A DNA stretch of 64,000 nucleotides, from positions 49,418-113,417 of the forward strand of contig CALLIK010000001.1 in NCBI GenBank assembly GCA_938009235.1, in the 5' to 3' direction. Origin of the DNA: an uncultured Caulobacterales bacterium (GTDB taxonomy: Bacteria > Pseudomonadota > Alphaproteobacteria > Caulobacterales > Maricaulaceae). The position numbers and the translations under genes are program-made. The notes under the pieces were generated by a model. It had not been told where the DNA came from, did no database searches, and was given only the letters and a program-made list of their open reading frames with translations. This document shows, piece after piece, positions 1 through 8,380 of the stretch (position 1 is its first letter; the number at the start of each line of letters is the position of its first letter).

Positions 1-1600
1 GTATAGGTCGCGGTGAACGTCTGGCTTTGCGTCGGCTCAAGATCAACATTTGCGGGCGTAATCGCAGAGAGCGCCCCTGTACCTGAATGAGCGTCCGTCA
101 CGCTGACGGCTGTCATAGTTACATTGCCTGAGTTTGTGATCACATAAGTATAAGTAATCACCTGACCTTCAACTACATCTGCATCATCATCAGCAACCTT
201 GGTAAAGGTCAGGGCTGGAGCCGCAGTTTCGACAGTCACGGATGCATCGCCTGTGACAGCTGGCAAAGAGCCTTGTGCTGGCGTCGCGGCGAGGGTCGCC
301 GTATTCGTAATCGCAACACCTGCATCAATATCGTCTTGGGTCACCACATAGGTCGCAGAGAAGTCAACAAAATCGCCCGGCGCAAGGGTGGCAACACTGG
401 CGGGCGTAATCGCGGACAATGTCCCCTCGCCTGAATGGCTATCGGTCAAAGACAGTGCGGTCAGCGTAACTGTGCCATCATTTGTGACGCGGTACGTATA
501 TGTGACCGTGTCGCCGTCTTTAAGGTCCGTAGACACATCAGGTGTTTTAACAAGCGTCGCAGACGGAACAGGCGTCGCGAGCGTGACCACTTCATCCGCT
601 GTTGGCGGCGTTAAGGTTCCGCGCACCGCGGTCCCATTTGCGGTCGCCGTATTCGTAATATTTGTACCCGCATCAATATCGTCTTGGGTGACTGTATAGG
701 TCGACGTAAAAGTCTGGCTTTCAGTCGGGGCAAGGTCAACGTTCGTAGGGGTAATCGCAGACAACGTGCCTGTACCGCTATGGACGTCAGAAACAGCCAC
801 ACCCGTCAAAGTCACATCGCCCGTATTTTCGACGACATATGTATAGGTAATTACTTGGCCTTCGATAACGTCTGTATCATCGCTGGCGGTTTTAGTCAGT
901 GTTGCGAGTGGGTTAGGCGCGGCGATTGCAATGCTTTCGTCCGCCGTAAGAGGCGCAAGTGTGCCGCCTGCGGGTGTCGTATTCAATGTCGCCGTATTCG
1001 TTACGTCTACGCCCGCTTCAAAGTCATCAAGCGTGACAACATATGTAGCTGTAAAAGTTTGAGTGATACCCGGTCCAATATCAACGCCCGTTGGCGTGAT
1101 CGCTGAGAGCGTACCTGTTCCGGATTGAACATCAGAAACCGACGTATTTGTAAGTGTAACATTACCCGTATTTTCGACAGTATATGTATAGGTAACTGTA
1201 TCGCCCGTTTTTAGGTCGCTATCTGGACTCGCGATTTTTGAGAATAGGGCCTCTGGCGTAGGCGCCGTCAACGTCACAGACGCGTCGGCTGTCGGCTCTG
1301 TAATGGTTCCAATGGCAGGTGTTCCGCTCGCGGTCGCCGTATTTGTGATTGGTCCTCCCGCGAGAACATCCGCTTCTGTGACGGTATAGGTAGCCGTATA
1401 GGTTTGGGTTTCCGCTTCGGACAGAGACGCAGTCGCCGGCGATATGGCAGATAATGCGCCCGTTCCCGAGTGAACATCGCTCACACTAATATTGTTGACG
1501 TCTATATTACCCTCGTTAGCGACCACATATGTGTAGGTGATGACATCACCTGTATTTGCATCCGCACTCGGAGACGCAGTTTTCGTAAGACTGATTTCCG
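1..1600 (-). repeat. Tandem DUF11-like coding repeats, about 345-bp period
   Basis: Five coding repeats begin near 1600, 1252, 907, 562 and 219 (minus strand), each about 345 bp or 115 residues. Each starts with a (S/T)K(T/I/V)A-type strand, then a D-x-I/V-TYTY strand, SD(V/A)HSGTG, SAITP and an NTAT strand. They are similar but diverged at the DNA level, so they are protein-domain repeats rather than recent duplications. The array continues past the window edge. Confidence 0.8.
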
Positions 1601-2735
1601 TCTTCTCGATCAAGATCGTGACAGTTGCCGAAGCTGTAAGGCCCGTCGGGTCAGTAATCAGATAGTCGAATGTATCTGTCCCAAAAAATCCCGCCGTCGG
1701 TGTATAGGTAAAATCACCATTAGACGAAATGACAACGGACCCATTAGACGGGCCAGAGACAGGTGTAGTCGTTACGGTCAAAGCGCCATTTTCAGGATCT
1801 GCGTCAATGCCGTTCCCATTATCGACGATAACGTTAGACACCACAGGTACATCAAGGAGCGTTACATAATCGTCATTATAAGCAAGGGGCGGTAAATTTG
1901 GGAACGGGGCATTACTACACGAAAAACCATCATTATTTCCGCTTGGCTGACCTTGTGCAACAACCACAGCATAGGGTGTGGCCGTAAATGTATCAAAAAT
2001 TTCGTAGATCGTGCCATTATTATTATTAAACGTGAACAAACGGTCAACCGAGTCGGTCCATGTCGCACCAAATCCACCTGATGACGGCAAACCTGTTATA
2101 GGCACAATCTCAGATACTCCAGTCGTAAGATTGACACGCCCAAATGACGTACTGCTCGGCATCACCAGATAACCTATGCCGCCATCTTCAAGATAAGCCG
2201 TATCCGCCGCATTCACAACAGACCCCGTGAATACCGTCGTTACAACTGCGCCTGTCGCCAAATCAACAGCGGAATATGTTGTTGCACTCCTGCGAAGCCA
2301 AAGCTGATTGTTTCTATCAACATCACCCGAATATGAGCCAAAGCCTACAGCAAAAACCGTTTCGATTGTACCATCTGAATGAATACGGATAACATTGTTA
2401 CCTTGTGATCCATAAGCATAGTTATCTAGCGTATTATATCCCGTTGCATTGTACGAGGAATTCGGCGACCCGACATCCACATAGGCAGAGACTAGCGGGT
2501 CAAACTTGCGTAGCTGTCCAGATTGGACCTGAAATATTTCCCCATCACAGACAAACGGCCCCGCATACGCCATAGTAGAAGAACAGGCACAAAGTGCTGC
2601 TCCCATTAGGCCTTTGCGAAAGCCACCTCCCGAGGAGCGCTTAACCTGAGGCGAGGTTTTGGCGCTGCTTGCAAAGACTTGCTTTGTTTTGGCGATTAAT
2701 TTCATCAACAGTCCGGTCATCGGAGATGTTCCCAT
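1..2735 (-). CDS. Large secreted surface protein with DUF11-like repeats (C-terminus off window)
   Basis: The minus-strand frame stays open from 2735 to the left edge, so about 911 codons are visible and the C-terminus is missing. An N-terminal hydrophobic stretch ending in a Ala-Tyr-Ala-type site (about residues 40-58) looks like a signal peptide. Residues about 60-285 resemble the DUF6923 beta-propeller-like region; residues about 295-373 form a cadherin-like Ig module (FTYTPTAGFFGTDTFDY). From about residue 380 there are five tandem units of about 115 residues with the DUF11/DUF7507 pattern (TYTYVVENTGNVTLT, SAITP, TNTATA). Such proteins are usually large cell-surface adhesins or stalk proteins. 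Starts at 2720 or 2705 are also possible, since no strong ribosome site distinguishes them. The exact role is unknown. Confidence 0.8.
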   Translation of the reverse strand, partial: MGTSPMTGLLMKLIAKTKQVFASSAKTSPQVKRSSGGGFRKGLMGAALCACSSTMAYAGPFVCDGEIFQVQSGQLRKFDPLVSAYVDVGSPNSSYNATGYNTLDNYAYGSQGNNVIRIHSDGTIETVFAVGFGSYSGDVDRNNQLWLRRSATTYSAVDLATGAVVTTVFTGSVVNAADTAYLEDGGIGYLVMPSSTSFGRVNLTTGVSEIVPITGLPSSGGFGATWTDSVDRLFTFNNNNGTIYEIFDTFTATPYAVVVAQGQPSGNNDGFSCSNAPFPNLPPLAYNDDYVTLLDVPVVSNVIVDNGNGIDADPENGALTVTTTPVSGPSNGSVVISSNGDFTYTPTAGFFGTDTFDYLITDPTGLTASATVTILIEKTEISLTKTASPSADANTGDVITYTYVVANEGNIDVNNISVSDVHSGTGALSAISPATASLSEAETQTYTATYTVTEADVLAGGPITNTATASGTPAIGTITEPTADASVTLTAPTPEALFSKIASPDSDLKTGDTVTYTYTVENTGNVTLTNTSVSDVQSGTGTLSAITPTGVDIGPGITQTFTATYVVTLDDFEAGVDVTNTATLNTTPAGGTLAPLTADESIAIAAPNPLATLTKTASDDTDVIEGQVITYTYVVENTGDVTLTGVAVSDVHSGTGTLSAITPTNVDLAPTESQTFTSTYTVTQDDIDAGTNITNTATANGTAVRGTLTPPTADEVVTLATPVPSATLVKTPDVSTDLKDGDTVTYTYRVTNDGTVTLTALSLTDSHSGEGTLSAITPASVATLAPGDFVDFSATYVVTQDDIDAGVAITNTATLAATPAQGSLPAVTGDASVTVETAAPALTFTKVADDDADVVEGQVITYTYVITNSGNVTMTAVSVTDAHSGTGALSAITPANVDLEPTQSQTFTATY

Positions 2736-3100
2736 ATAGATTGGGGTACAACTTCGGGTTGGACGTATGAATCGTCGGTTAAAAGGGCTTAAGGGCTATA
2801 CTTAACAAGGAGTAAAAGCGTTATGTTACATTCAGAAACCTTAAGATTGTTAGATTCAACGTCATTAAGGCACTGAATTTAAATGGAACATTCTTTGAAA
2901 CTATTAATATTAATAAAGCCTTTTGAACCGTTTCATACATTTTTAAGTACAGTTTTTAAATCACCCCTTCAGGCTCCCTACCTTCTGATATGAGTGTTAA
3001 ATAGGTTACAAATCTAGCCTTGCACCACCATAGATCATTCATTTTTGTTAGAAAACACCACTTAACCGAATGGTTACATTTTGTAACTAAGGTATTTTTC
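2736..3100. other. Divergent AT-rich intergenic region
   Basis: About 365 bp between the surface-protein gene (leftward) and the HxlR gene (rightward). It is AT-rich and should hold both promoters. It contains GTTACA half-sites at 2825-2830 and 3005-3010 in addition to the full palindrome at 3073-3087. No other gene is evident; a TTG-started extension of the HxlR frame from 3020 would run through the palindrome and looks spurious. Confidence 0.5.
3073..3087. promoter_or_regulatory. Perfect palindrome, probable HxlR operator
   Basis: GTTACA-TTT-TGTAAC is a perfect inverted repeat 14 bp upstream of the HxlR start at 3101. Half-sites with the same GTTACA core lie upstream. HxlR regulators bind as dimers to short palindromes near their own promoters, so autoregulation is the simplest reading. 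This is inference from position and symmetry. Confidence 0.55.
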
Positions 3101-3517
3101 ATGCCTCAAAGCGCAAAAACATATCCTTCTCCAGGAAAGGCTCCTGATGAATTTTATTCGGCGCAAATTTGCCCTGTGCGTAATATACTCGGCCTCGTGG
3201 GGCGAAAATGGCCAAGCCTAATTCTGTGTCACCTCTCTTTCGGGTCGCATCGCTTTTCTGAACTGCGAGGGGCTATTCCTGACATCTCGCAACGTATGCT
3301 GACACAAACTTTGCGGGAGCTCGAGCGCGACGGGCTCGTGTCGCGAGAAACTCAACCGTCGATTCCACCCCGCGTAGACTATACACTAACGCGCCTTGGT
3401 GAGAGCTATATCTCTCCCTTGCAAGGTATGATGAATTGGGGCTCTAAACATCTAGGTCGTATTGAATTGCTACGACGGTCTTATGATGCGGTGAATGAGG
3501 TCAAGGCAGAGGGTTAA
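3101..3517 (+). CDS. HxlR-family winged-helix transcriptional regulator
   Basis: A 138-residue DNA-binding regulator. The core has the family signature: an N-terminal Cys (QICPVRNILGLVGRKWPSLI), then the winged-helix segment FSELRGAIPDISQRMLTQTL and RELERDGLVSR, then the wing and a C-terminal dimerisation helix. The length fits the family (100-150 aa). The ATG at 3101 has an AAGG-like site just upstream; an upstream TTG at 3020 would put the operator-like palindrome inside the gene and is disfavoured. Many HxlR proteins sense electrophiles or oxidants through the conserved Cys, here in QIC. Its targets are unknown; the divergent surface-protein gene is a candidate along with itself. Confidence 0.88.
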   Translation: MPQSAKTYPSPGKAPDEFYSAQICPVRNILGLVGRKWPSLILCHLSFGSHRFSELRGAIPDISQRMLTQTLRELERDGLVSRETQPSIPPRVDYTLTRLGESYISPLQGMMNWGSKHLGRIELLRRSYDAVNEVKAEG

Positions 3518-4100
3518 ACCCAGTCTGCACCCTGCCCTCCCCCGAATGAAGATTATTGACACTGTAACCATCCTGTAAATGGGTCCTTCCTTCAATAGAC
3601 GCAAACCAGATGACTATTTGGTCTTAGTTGGATGCACATCGCAAATCTGACCTCATGATTTATCCTATTTCTTGTAAATATATGTCTTGAACTTCTCCAT
3701 CATTCCAAAATTGAAGATTTTGTGCAGATTTGGGCCAATTCTCAAAAACATCTAAAATAAGGTGCCCTTATTTGCGGCCCGTAGAGCGCAACACGCTTAA
3801 ATTCCCTACACTGCCTAGAAAAAATCATATTACCCCACTCAGCGCTCATCCTGATTGAAATTTGGGTCTAAATAAGACTGACTTATAAATTCAAATCCTC
3901 ACAACGCCTTGTAAATAAAGCTCTATTTAGCAGCTTAGCCCCCTAAGATCGCTAAGCTAGCTTAGCTATATCGCAAAGCTAGCCATGATAGCTCGCTACG
4001 CTTAGCGGGGTTAGCAGGCATTCATTGCAGTCATAGTAACCTAGCGTTAACCTTTTGTTTGCATTCAGAGATAGACCTGTTTTTATCTTCGGAGAGCCGC
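3518..4100. other. AT-rich intergenic region upstream of the partition genes
   Basis: About 580 bp without a convincing gene. The left two thirds are AT-rich and unstructured apart from GTAA-type half-sites near 3555-3580. The last 100 bp before parA are crowded with short inverted repeats described separately. The region probably contains the par promoter and a centromere-like site. Confidence 0.5.
3933..4006. promoter_or_regulatory. GCTTAGC repeats and 16-bp palindrome: candidate par operator or centromere
   Basis: GCTAAGCTAGCTTAGC at 3951-3966 is a perfect 16-bp palindrome. The 7-mer GCTTAGC occurs at 3933-3939, 3960-3966 and 4000-4006, and inverted at 3951-3957; GCTAGC cores recur at 3954-3959 and 3978-3983. 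The cluster sits directly upstream of parA, where type Ib-like partition systems place their operator/centromere bound by a small ribbon-helix-helix partner. Function is inferred from position and repetition only. Confidence 0.5.
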
Positions 4101-4820
4101 ATGCCAGTCATTAGCTTTGCAAATCCAAAAGGGGGCACGGGTAAATCCACCTCCGCGCTTATCCTCGCACTCGAGCTTGCCCACAGAGGCGGGAAGGTTG
4201 CCTTGATCGATTGTGACCCGAACCAAGTCACCGCGGGTTGGGCAGCCATACGCGAAGACAATGGCGATACAGTACCTTTCACCGCAATCCCCAATCCGGG
4301 CGAGGCTGACATCATCGACGTATTGGATGATCTATCCGCAGAATATCCATTTGTGATTGTCGACTTGGAAGGCACAGCCTCATTAATGATGAGCCGCGCC
4401 ATGAGCCGCTCAGACCTCACTGTCATTCCGATGCAGGCTAGCCCTGTAGATGCAAAGCAAGCCGCAAGGGCCGTCGCTTTGATCCGAGTGGAAGAAAAGA
4501 CGCTGCGCCGACGAATCCCAATGCGGATACTCATGACGCGCAATAATCCAGCTATTAAAACGCGCGATGAGAAAGCGATTGTTGAACAGTTAAAGACAGC
4601 GAGTGTTCCAATGTTGGATGTACCTTTACATGAACGCGCGGCGTTTAGGGCTCTATTCTCATTCAACAAAACCTTGCGTGAATTGACCAAGGCTGAATGC
4701 GCAGGTTTACCCAGAGCGCTCGAAAATGCGGAGGGGTTCGCTTATTACGTGATCAAAGCCCTGAAAGACGAATTACGCGGGGAGGGCGATACGCCTGTCG
4801 CCGAAGCTGAAGCCGCATAA
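4101..4820 (+). CDS. parA: ParA-family partition ATPase
   Basis: A 239-residue P-loop ATPase of the ParA/MinD class that would drive plasmid segregation. The deviant Walker A motif KGGTGKST follows the first strand (ISFANPKGGTGKS), the Walker A' region is VALIDCDPNQ, and the Walker B strand is FVIVDLEGTAS. The length matches small type Ib ParA proteins without an N-terminal HTH. The start at 4101 has GGAGAG at 4091-4096; the in-frame TTG at 4059 is weaker. Thirty bases downstream lies a small basic protein that is the likely centromere-binding partner, and 1.2 kb further is the replication initiator, forming a replicon core. Confidence 0.93.
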   Translation: MPVISFANPKGGTGKSTSALILALELAHRGGKVALIDCDPNQVTAGWAAIREDNGDTVPFTAIPNPGEADIIDVLDDLSAEYPFVIVDLEGTASLMMSRAMSRSDLTVIPMQASPVDAKQAARAVALIRVEEKTLRRRIPMRILMTRNNPAIKTRDEKAIVEQLKTASVPMLDVPLHERAAFRALFSFNKTLRELTKAECAGLPRALENAEGFAYYVIKALKDELRGEGDTPVAEAEAA

Positions 4821-4850
4821 AGCCCGAAGCTAGATAGGGACCAGACAACC

Positions 4851-5285
4851 ATGACAGATGATATTATTAAACGCGCTAACTTTGGCTTTGATGCTGATTT
4901 TGGTGACCTTTCAAGTGTTAAGCCTACAGGCAGAGCTAGAGCCACACCAAAGCCTGCTCCCGTCGTAAAAAAGCTGCCAAAAATATCAAAACCAAAGGCC
5001 GTGACCAATGCACCGCGCAAAGCAAAGCCAAAACCTGCAGTCCGCAAAGTTCAGGAAAGCCTAGCCGATAAGTTAGCAGAAAAGCATGGGTTTACTTCTA
5101 GAGAAGCAGCACCTGCGCCGGTACTCTTAAAAAAGCGTCGCCGTATTCAACATGATGAACCTGTTGATCAACTCTCAATCCGTGGGCCTGTTCGCGTACT
5201 GAATGGCTTTATCGATTATTGTGATGCCAATAAGTTATCTTATTGGGAAGGTATGGAGCGTCTGGTAACAGAGGCAGGCTACTAG
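4851..5285 (+). CDS. Small basic partition partner protein
   Basis: A 144-residue protein immediately after parA. It has an acidic N-terminus with DFGFD-type residues, a long Lys/Pro/Ala-rich disordered region (about 25-70), and a C-terminal folded part (about 105-144, QLSIRGPVRVLNGFIDYC) that could form a ribbon-helix-helix or short helical DNA-binding unit. Such ParA-plus-small-basic-protein pairs are annotated as stability/partitioning determinants on alphaproteobacterial plasmids. It has no canonical ParB domain. AGGGA at 4836-4840 can serve as ribosome site. Function is inferred from context. Confidence 0.7.
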   Translation: MTDDIIKRANFGFDADFGDLSSVKPTGRARATPKPAPVVKKLPKISKPKAVTNAPRKAKPKPAVRKVQESLADKLAEKHGFTSREAAPAPVLLKKRRRIQHDEPVDQLSIRGPVRVLNGFIDYCDANKLSYWEGMERLVTEAGY

Positions 5286-5429
5286 GACGGTATGCGAGCT
5301 TTTGAGTATATAAATCTTATACTCGTCCTCTTTCATACATAACACATCCCTCGTTTGTTTAGTTTAGGGGGTTTATAATGTTTAGGGGTTCGCAAAGCCC
5401 CATAAAACCTGACTGAAACGCACCCATTG

Positions 5430-5533
5430 GAACCTGTATTCAGGACGAAGGGTACCCAGTATCAGGATAGAGTGTACCTGTTTGCAGGAAGAAAAGCACC
5501 CTTCAGCAGGAGCTAGGGCACCCAGATACAGGG
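5430..5533 (+). repeat. Five tandem iterons, exact 22-bp period
   Basis: Sixteen-base units begin at 5430, 5452, 5474, 5496 and 5518, exactly 22 bp apart (two helical turns). Consensus is close to GYACCCAnTTnCAGGA; examples are GTACCTGTTTGCAGGA (5474) and GCACCCTTCAGCAGGA (5496). The first copy is the most degenerate (GAACCTGTATTCAGGA). Phased spacing of this kind lets the initiator bind one face of the DNA. Confidence 0.85.
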
Positions 5534-5619
5534 CTTACAAAGCCCCACTGTATTTACTCAAATAAACGCAATAAAATCAATAGGTTCCACGCGAGGCAAT
5601 ATGATGCACCCCCAATGAA

Positions 5620-5895
5620 GTACCCACTTGCAGGATAAAGGCGAGGGTGCGGAGACGATTCGCGAATCGTCCCGCATATGGGTGCCTTTGATCCACGCTC
5701 ACATTGACTACGGGCCCCATAAAACCGTGGGGTAGGGCGAAATGATCCACGCTTAATGGGCGACTGCTACCTTGTAAGTCTGATTTCAAACACAGAAGCA
5801 CCCATTTACAGGACCAAAATGCTCAACAGATACCAAAGCACCCACTTACGGGATGGGCATTGGAAGAAAATGACCTTAAGCACCCATTTGCAGGA
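5620..5895. repeat. Second iteron group with one inverted copy
   Basis: Further 16-base iterons: GTACCCACTTGCAGGA at 5620-5635, GCACCCATTTACAGGA at 5798-5813, GCACCCACTTACGGGA at 5838-5853 and GCACCCATTTGCAGGA at 5880-5895 (plus orientation), and an inverted copy at 5670-5685 whose reverse complement is GCACCCATATGCGGGA. Shorter inverted GGGTGC fragments occur near 5923 and 5976. The last three plus-strand copies are about 40-42 bp apart. Opposed copies near the initiator start suggest autorepression or handcuffing control. Confidence 0.8.
5654..5671. promoter_or_regulatory. 18-bp perfect palindrome in the origin
   Basis: GACGATTCGCGAATCGTC reads identically on both strands and lies between a direct iteron (5620) and the inverted iteron (5670), overlapping the latter by two bases. 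It could be an operator for the initiator or a host factor. There is no direct evidence for its ligand. Confidence 0.45.
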
Positions 5896-5995
5896 TAAAG
5901 ACCCCAATCAGGACTTGACCACGGGTGCCTTAGGGTCAGAACGCAATGAAAGCACCTTTGAAATAAGAGATTCGGGGTGCCTGGAGGCTCGTGTC

Positions 5996-7342
5996 ATGTC
6001 TGACCCGAAAACCACAAAGGCCTCAGGGTACGAGGCAAAATCAACGACGCTTCGTCGCCGTAAGAAAAATCCTGCCTCAATTCGAGTCGTCACGCCTGCC
6101 CAAACTCTGCCTGACCGACCTTTGAAGAAACATGTCGCGGCTATCCATACAGATGGCCATTTATCGCTGCTGCAACGCAAGCTCACGAATGTTTTGTTGT
6201 TGAATGCCTATGATGCACTTCTAACACAGACCGAACATGAAATTGATGAGAAGACGCTTTGCGTCATGCTTGGGTATGACTCGAATGACCGTAAGCCCCT
6301 AAAAGAATCTCTAAAAGCCCTCGCAACCGTTCACGCAGAGTGGAATATTCTGGATGATAATAAAGAAGAAGTAGAGTGGGGCGTCTCTAGCTTGCTCTCC
6401 CATGCTGTGCTCTCGCGCGGGAAATGCCGATATGGGTATTCGCCGGCTTTGGCTGAGAAGCTTTATAACCCTGATATTTACGCCAGCATTAATATGCGCA
6501 TTCAGCGTAAATTTCGATCTAAACATGCTTTGGCGCTTTATGAGAATTGCTACCGTTTCAAAACCGTCCGTTCGACGGGATGGTGGGACCTTAAAACCTT
6601 CCGCCGCTTGATGGGCGTGGATGACAGCGATTATTACCGCCAGTTCAAGCATCTCAACGCTAAGGTGATCAAACCAACGGTCAAAGAGATAAATGCCGTG
6701 TCGGACATTGAGATTACGCCTGAGTTCAAACGCTCGGGTCGTTCTATCACCGAAATTCGATTTTTGATCGGCGCAAACCGCCAGATGCCGTTACTTGATA
6801 TTGATGATGATGGTGCCTTGAAGGGGACAACTGTCTATCAACGCCTCGTCGCAACGGGCATTTCTCATAAGCTCGCCGAAAGCTGGATTAAGATACACGG
6901 CGAAGACTATTGCGCAGCCAAGCTTGACCTTGTGAGTTCCACAAAAGCCTCTGGAGGCAAAATTGTCTCCGTATCAGGGTTTTTGGCGGCCGCCATTAAA
7001 GAGAATTACGAAGATGGCAATGCGGGCCCTACGGCTGAGGAAAAGGCGAAGTCAAAGGCTCTCGATGCCGCGCGGGAACAAAAAGCAAAGATTGAAACCC
7101 AAACTCGCCTAGCAGAATTTGAAACTCGCGAAGCAGATAAGGCGGCGTTGCTCGCGCGTATTGAATCCGTACGCGAGTGGTTTGACGTAAAATCAGAAGG
7201 TGAGCAACAAGCGTTGCTGGCGAAGTTTGAACTTACATTGGATAAGCCGTTCCTGCGCGCTGACTTTGTTCGCGCAAAGCTGGGCGCACCTGCCGTAGCC
7301 GCGCGCTTTGCTGATTTCGTGGATATGCCACATCAGGACTGA
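5996..7342 (+). CDS. Plasmid replication initiator, Rep_3-like
   Basis: A 448-residue initiator. After a basic, disordered N-terminus comes a winged-helix region (about residues 50-130: LLNAYDALLTQTEHEIDEK, LCVMLGYDSNDRKPLKESL) and a second winged-helix half (about 165-270: SKHALALYENCYRF, WDLKTFRRLMGV, GRSITEIRF), the pattern of Rep_3/RepA-type proteins. The C-terminus (about 340-410) is a charged coiled coil. The ATG at 5996 has GGAGG at 5983-5987; upstream in-frame codons to 5756 run through iterons. It should bind the iterons next door and open the origin. Family assignment rests on fold-level resemblance and context. Confidence 0.85.
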   Translation: MSDPKTTKASGYEAKSTTLRRRKKNPASIRVVTPAQTLPDRPLKKHVAAIHTDGHLSLLQRKLTNVLLLNAYDALLTQTEHEIDEKTLCVMLGYDSNDRKPLKESLKALATVHAEWNILDDNKEEVEWGVSSLLSHAVLSRGKCRYGYSPALAEKLYNPDIYASINMRIQRKFRSKHALALYENCYRFKTVRSTGWWDLKTFRRLMGVDDSDYYRQFKHLNAKVIKPTVKEINAVSDIEITPEFKRSGRSITEIRFLIGANRQMPLLDIDDDGALKGTTVYQRLVATGISHKLAESWIKIHGEDYCAAKLDLVSSTKASGGKIVSVSGFLAAAIKENYEDGNAGPTAEEKAKSKALDAAREQKAKIETQTRLAEFETREADKAALLARIESVREWFDVKSEGEQQALLAKFELTLDKPFLRADFVRAKLGAPAVAARFADFVDMPHQD

Positions 7343-7362
7343 TATTCTAAGGCTGATAGGAC

Positions 7363-8220
7363 CTAAGTCCATTTTTTTTCGAACTCCCAAACTTCTGGAA
7401 ACCCAATCAATTCATTGAACTCGGCGAAGCTGAAAAGCGGGATAGCAGGTGATAGGGATGTGCCGTTGTTTTTTAAGTTGATCAGGGCGGCCTCTGCTGC
7501 GGCGGCTGCGGCCAGAGATGTCATAGCTGGGTAAATTGCGATGGTGAAGCCAATGTCTTGCAAGGTTTTTGCTGGCAGAATAGGGGTCTTACCGCCATCA
7601 GCCATATTCACCATCATTGGCTTTTTAATGCGCGAGCAGGCATCGCGCATTTCTTCTTCCGTATGTAGGGCTTCTACAAAGACGACATCCGCACCCGCTT
7701 CACCATAGGCTTGGCCACGCGCGATTGCTGACTCATATCCTTCGGGGTCCTTGGCGTCTGTCCTCGCAATAATAACAGTCTCAGAATTTTGTCGCGCTTC
7801 GCAGGCAACCTGAATTTTTTTGACCATATCGGCCATTGGAATGACGCGTTTATTTTTGGTGTGCCCGCATTTTTTTGGAAACTCTTGGTCTTCAAGTTGA
7901 ACTGCGATGACGCCGCCTTCCTCGTAACCCCGAACGGTATGATGGACATTTAACAGTCCGCCATAACCTGTGTCGGCATCCGCAATTACGCCTGCATCCG
8001 CCACCCGCGCGAGCGTGCTGACCCGTTCCAACATTTGGGTATAGCTCGCAATGCCTGCATCTGGCAGGCCATAGGCTGACGCTGTGCCCCAATAGCCAGA
8101 CGCATAGACAAAATCGAAACCGATCTTGTTACAAATGACAGCGGTAATCATATCCTGCACGCCGGGCGCGCTGATAAATTCACCGTTCGCCAGGGCCGCT
8201 TTTAAGCTATTTTGTTTCAT
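7363..8220 (-). CDS. Isocitrate lyase/PEP mutase superfamily lyase (methylisocitrate or 2,3-dimethylmalate lyase-like)
   Basis: A 285-residue TIM-barrel enzyme. It carries the Mg-binding segment IADADTGYGG, the EDQ strand, the catalytic Cys motif KKCGH, and RTDA, all typical of active C-C lyases such as methylisocitrate lyase, 2,3-dimethylmalate lyase and oxaloacetate decarboxylase. The KKCGH cysteine argues for retro-aldol cleavage rather than a phosphonate mutase. It is encoded convergent to the initiator gene and stands at the left edge of the catabolic island. No prpC or prpB-type operon surrounds it, but a LeuCD-type hydro-lyase lies at 42885, and hydratase plus lyase together would process alkylmalates. 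Exact substrate unknown. Confidence 0.9.
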   Translation of the reverse strand: MKQNSLKAALANGEFISAPGVQDMITAVICNKIGFDFVYASGYWGTASAYGLPDAGIASYTQMLERVSTLARVADAGVIADADTGYGGLLNVHHTVRGYEEGGVIAVQLEDQEFPKKCGHTKNKRVIPMADMVKKIQVACEARQNSETVIIARTDAKDPEGYESAIARGQAYGEAGADVVFVEALHTEEEMRDACSRIKKPMMVNMADGGKTPILPAKTLQDIGFTIAIYPAMTSLAAAAAAEAALINLKNNGTSLSPAIPLFSFAEFNELIGFPEVWEFEKKWT

Positions 8221-8380
8221 GCCGGTTGTCTTCTTTTGTTTATGTCTTTGTCGTGAGTAGAGCTACGGCATTTGCGAGCGTTGCTTTATGGAGGAGTATT
8301 CGACCTGCGGTTTTATTTTTAAATTTGGCGGTCTTTTGCAGTTCTGTCGCTTAATTGTCCCCAAAACCAAGGGATCAAAA

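Larger units (their letters stand above)
5286..5995. other. Iteron-type origin of replication (oriV)
   Basis: A 710-bp gene-free stretch between the partition operon and the initiator gene. It contains an inverted repeat (GAGTATA at 5304-5310 with TATACTC at 5318-5324), at least ten 16-bp iterons, an 18-bp perfect palindrome (5654-5671), and an AT-rich segment (about 5544-5583) that could be the unwinding element. Iterons upstream of a Rep_3-type initiator are the classic layout of an iteron-controlled plasmid. Although the initiator frame is open back to 5756, that part is made of iterons and is best treated as non-coding origin. Confidence 0.8.

Noticed and set aside
1..1600. Regular ~345-bp repeats that could suggest an array such as CRISPR
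   Set aside because: They translate in frame as diverged protein domains and are far too long for CRISPR repeats.
3020..3100. TTG-extended HxlR protein
   Set aside because: The extension runs through the operator palindrome and does not match the family N-terminus.
5430..5895. Short regular repeats resembling a CRISPR array
   Set aside because: 16-bp motif with 6-bp spacing and one inverted copy next to an initiator gene is an iteron pattern; spacers are too short.
5756..5995. Longer replication initiator starting at 5756
   Set aside because: This stretch contains iterons and has no good ribosome site; GGAGG sits before the ATG at 5996.
7363..8220. Phosphoenolpyruvate mutase
   Set aside because: The KKCGH lyase motif and absence of phosphonate genes favour a C-C lyase.
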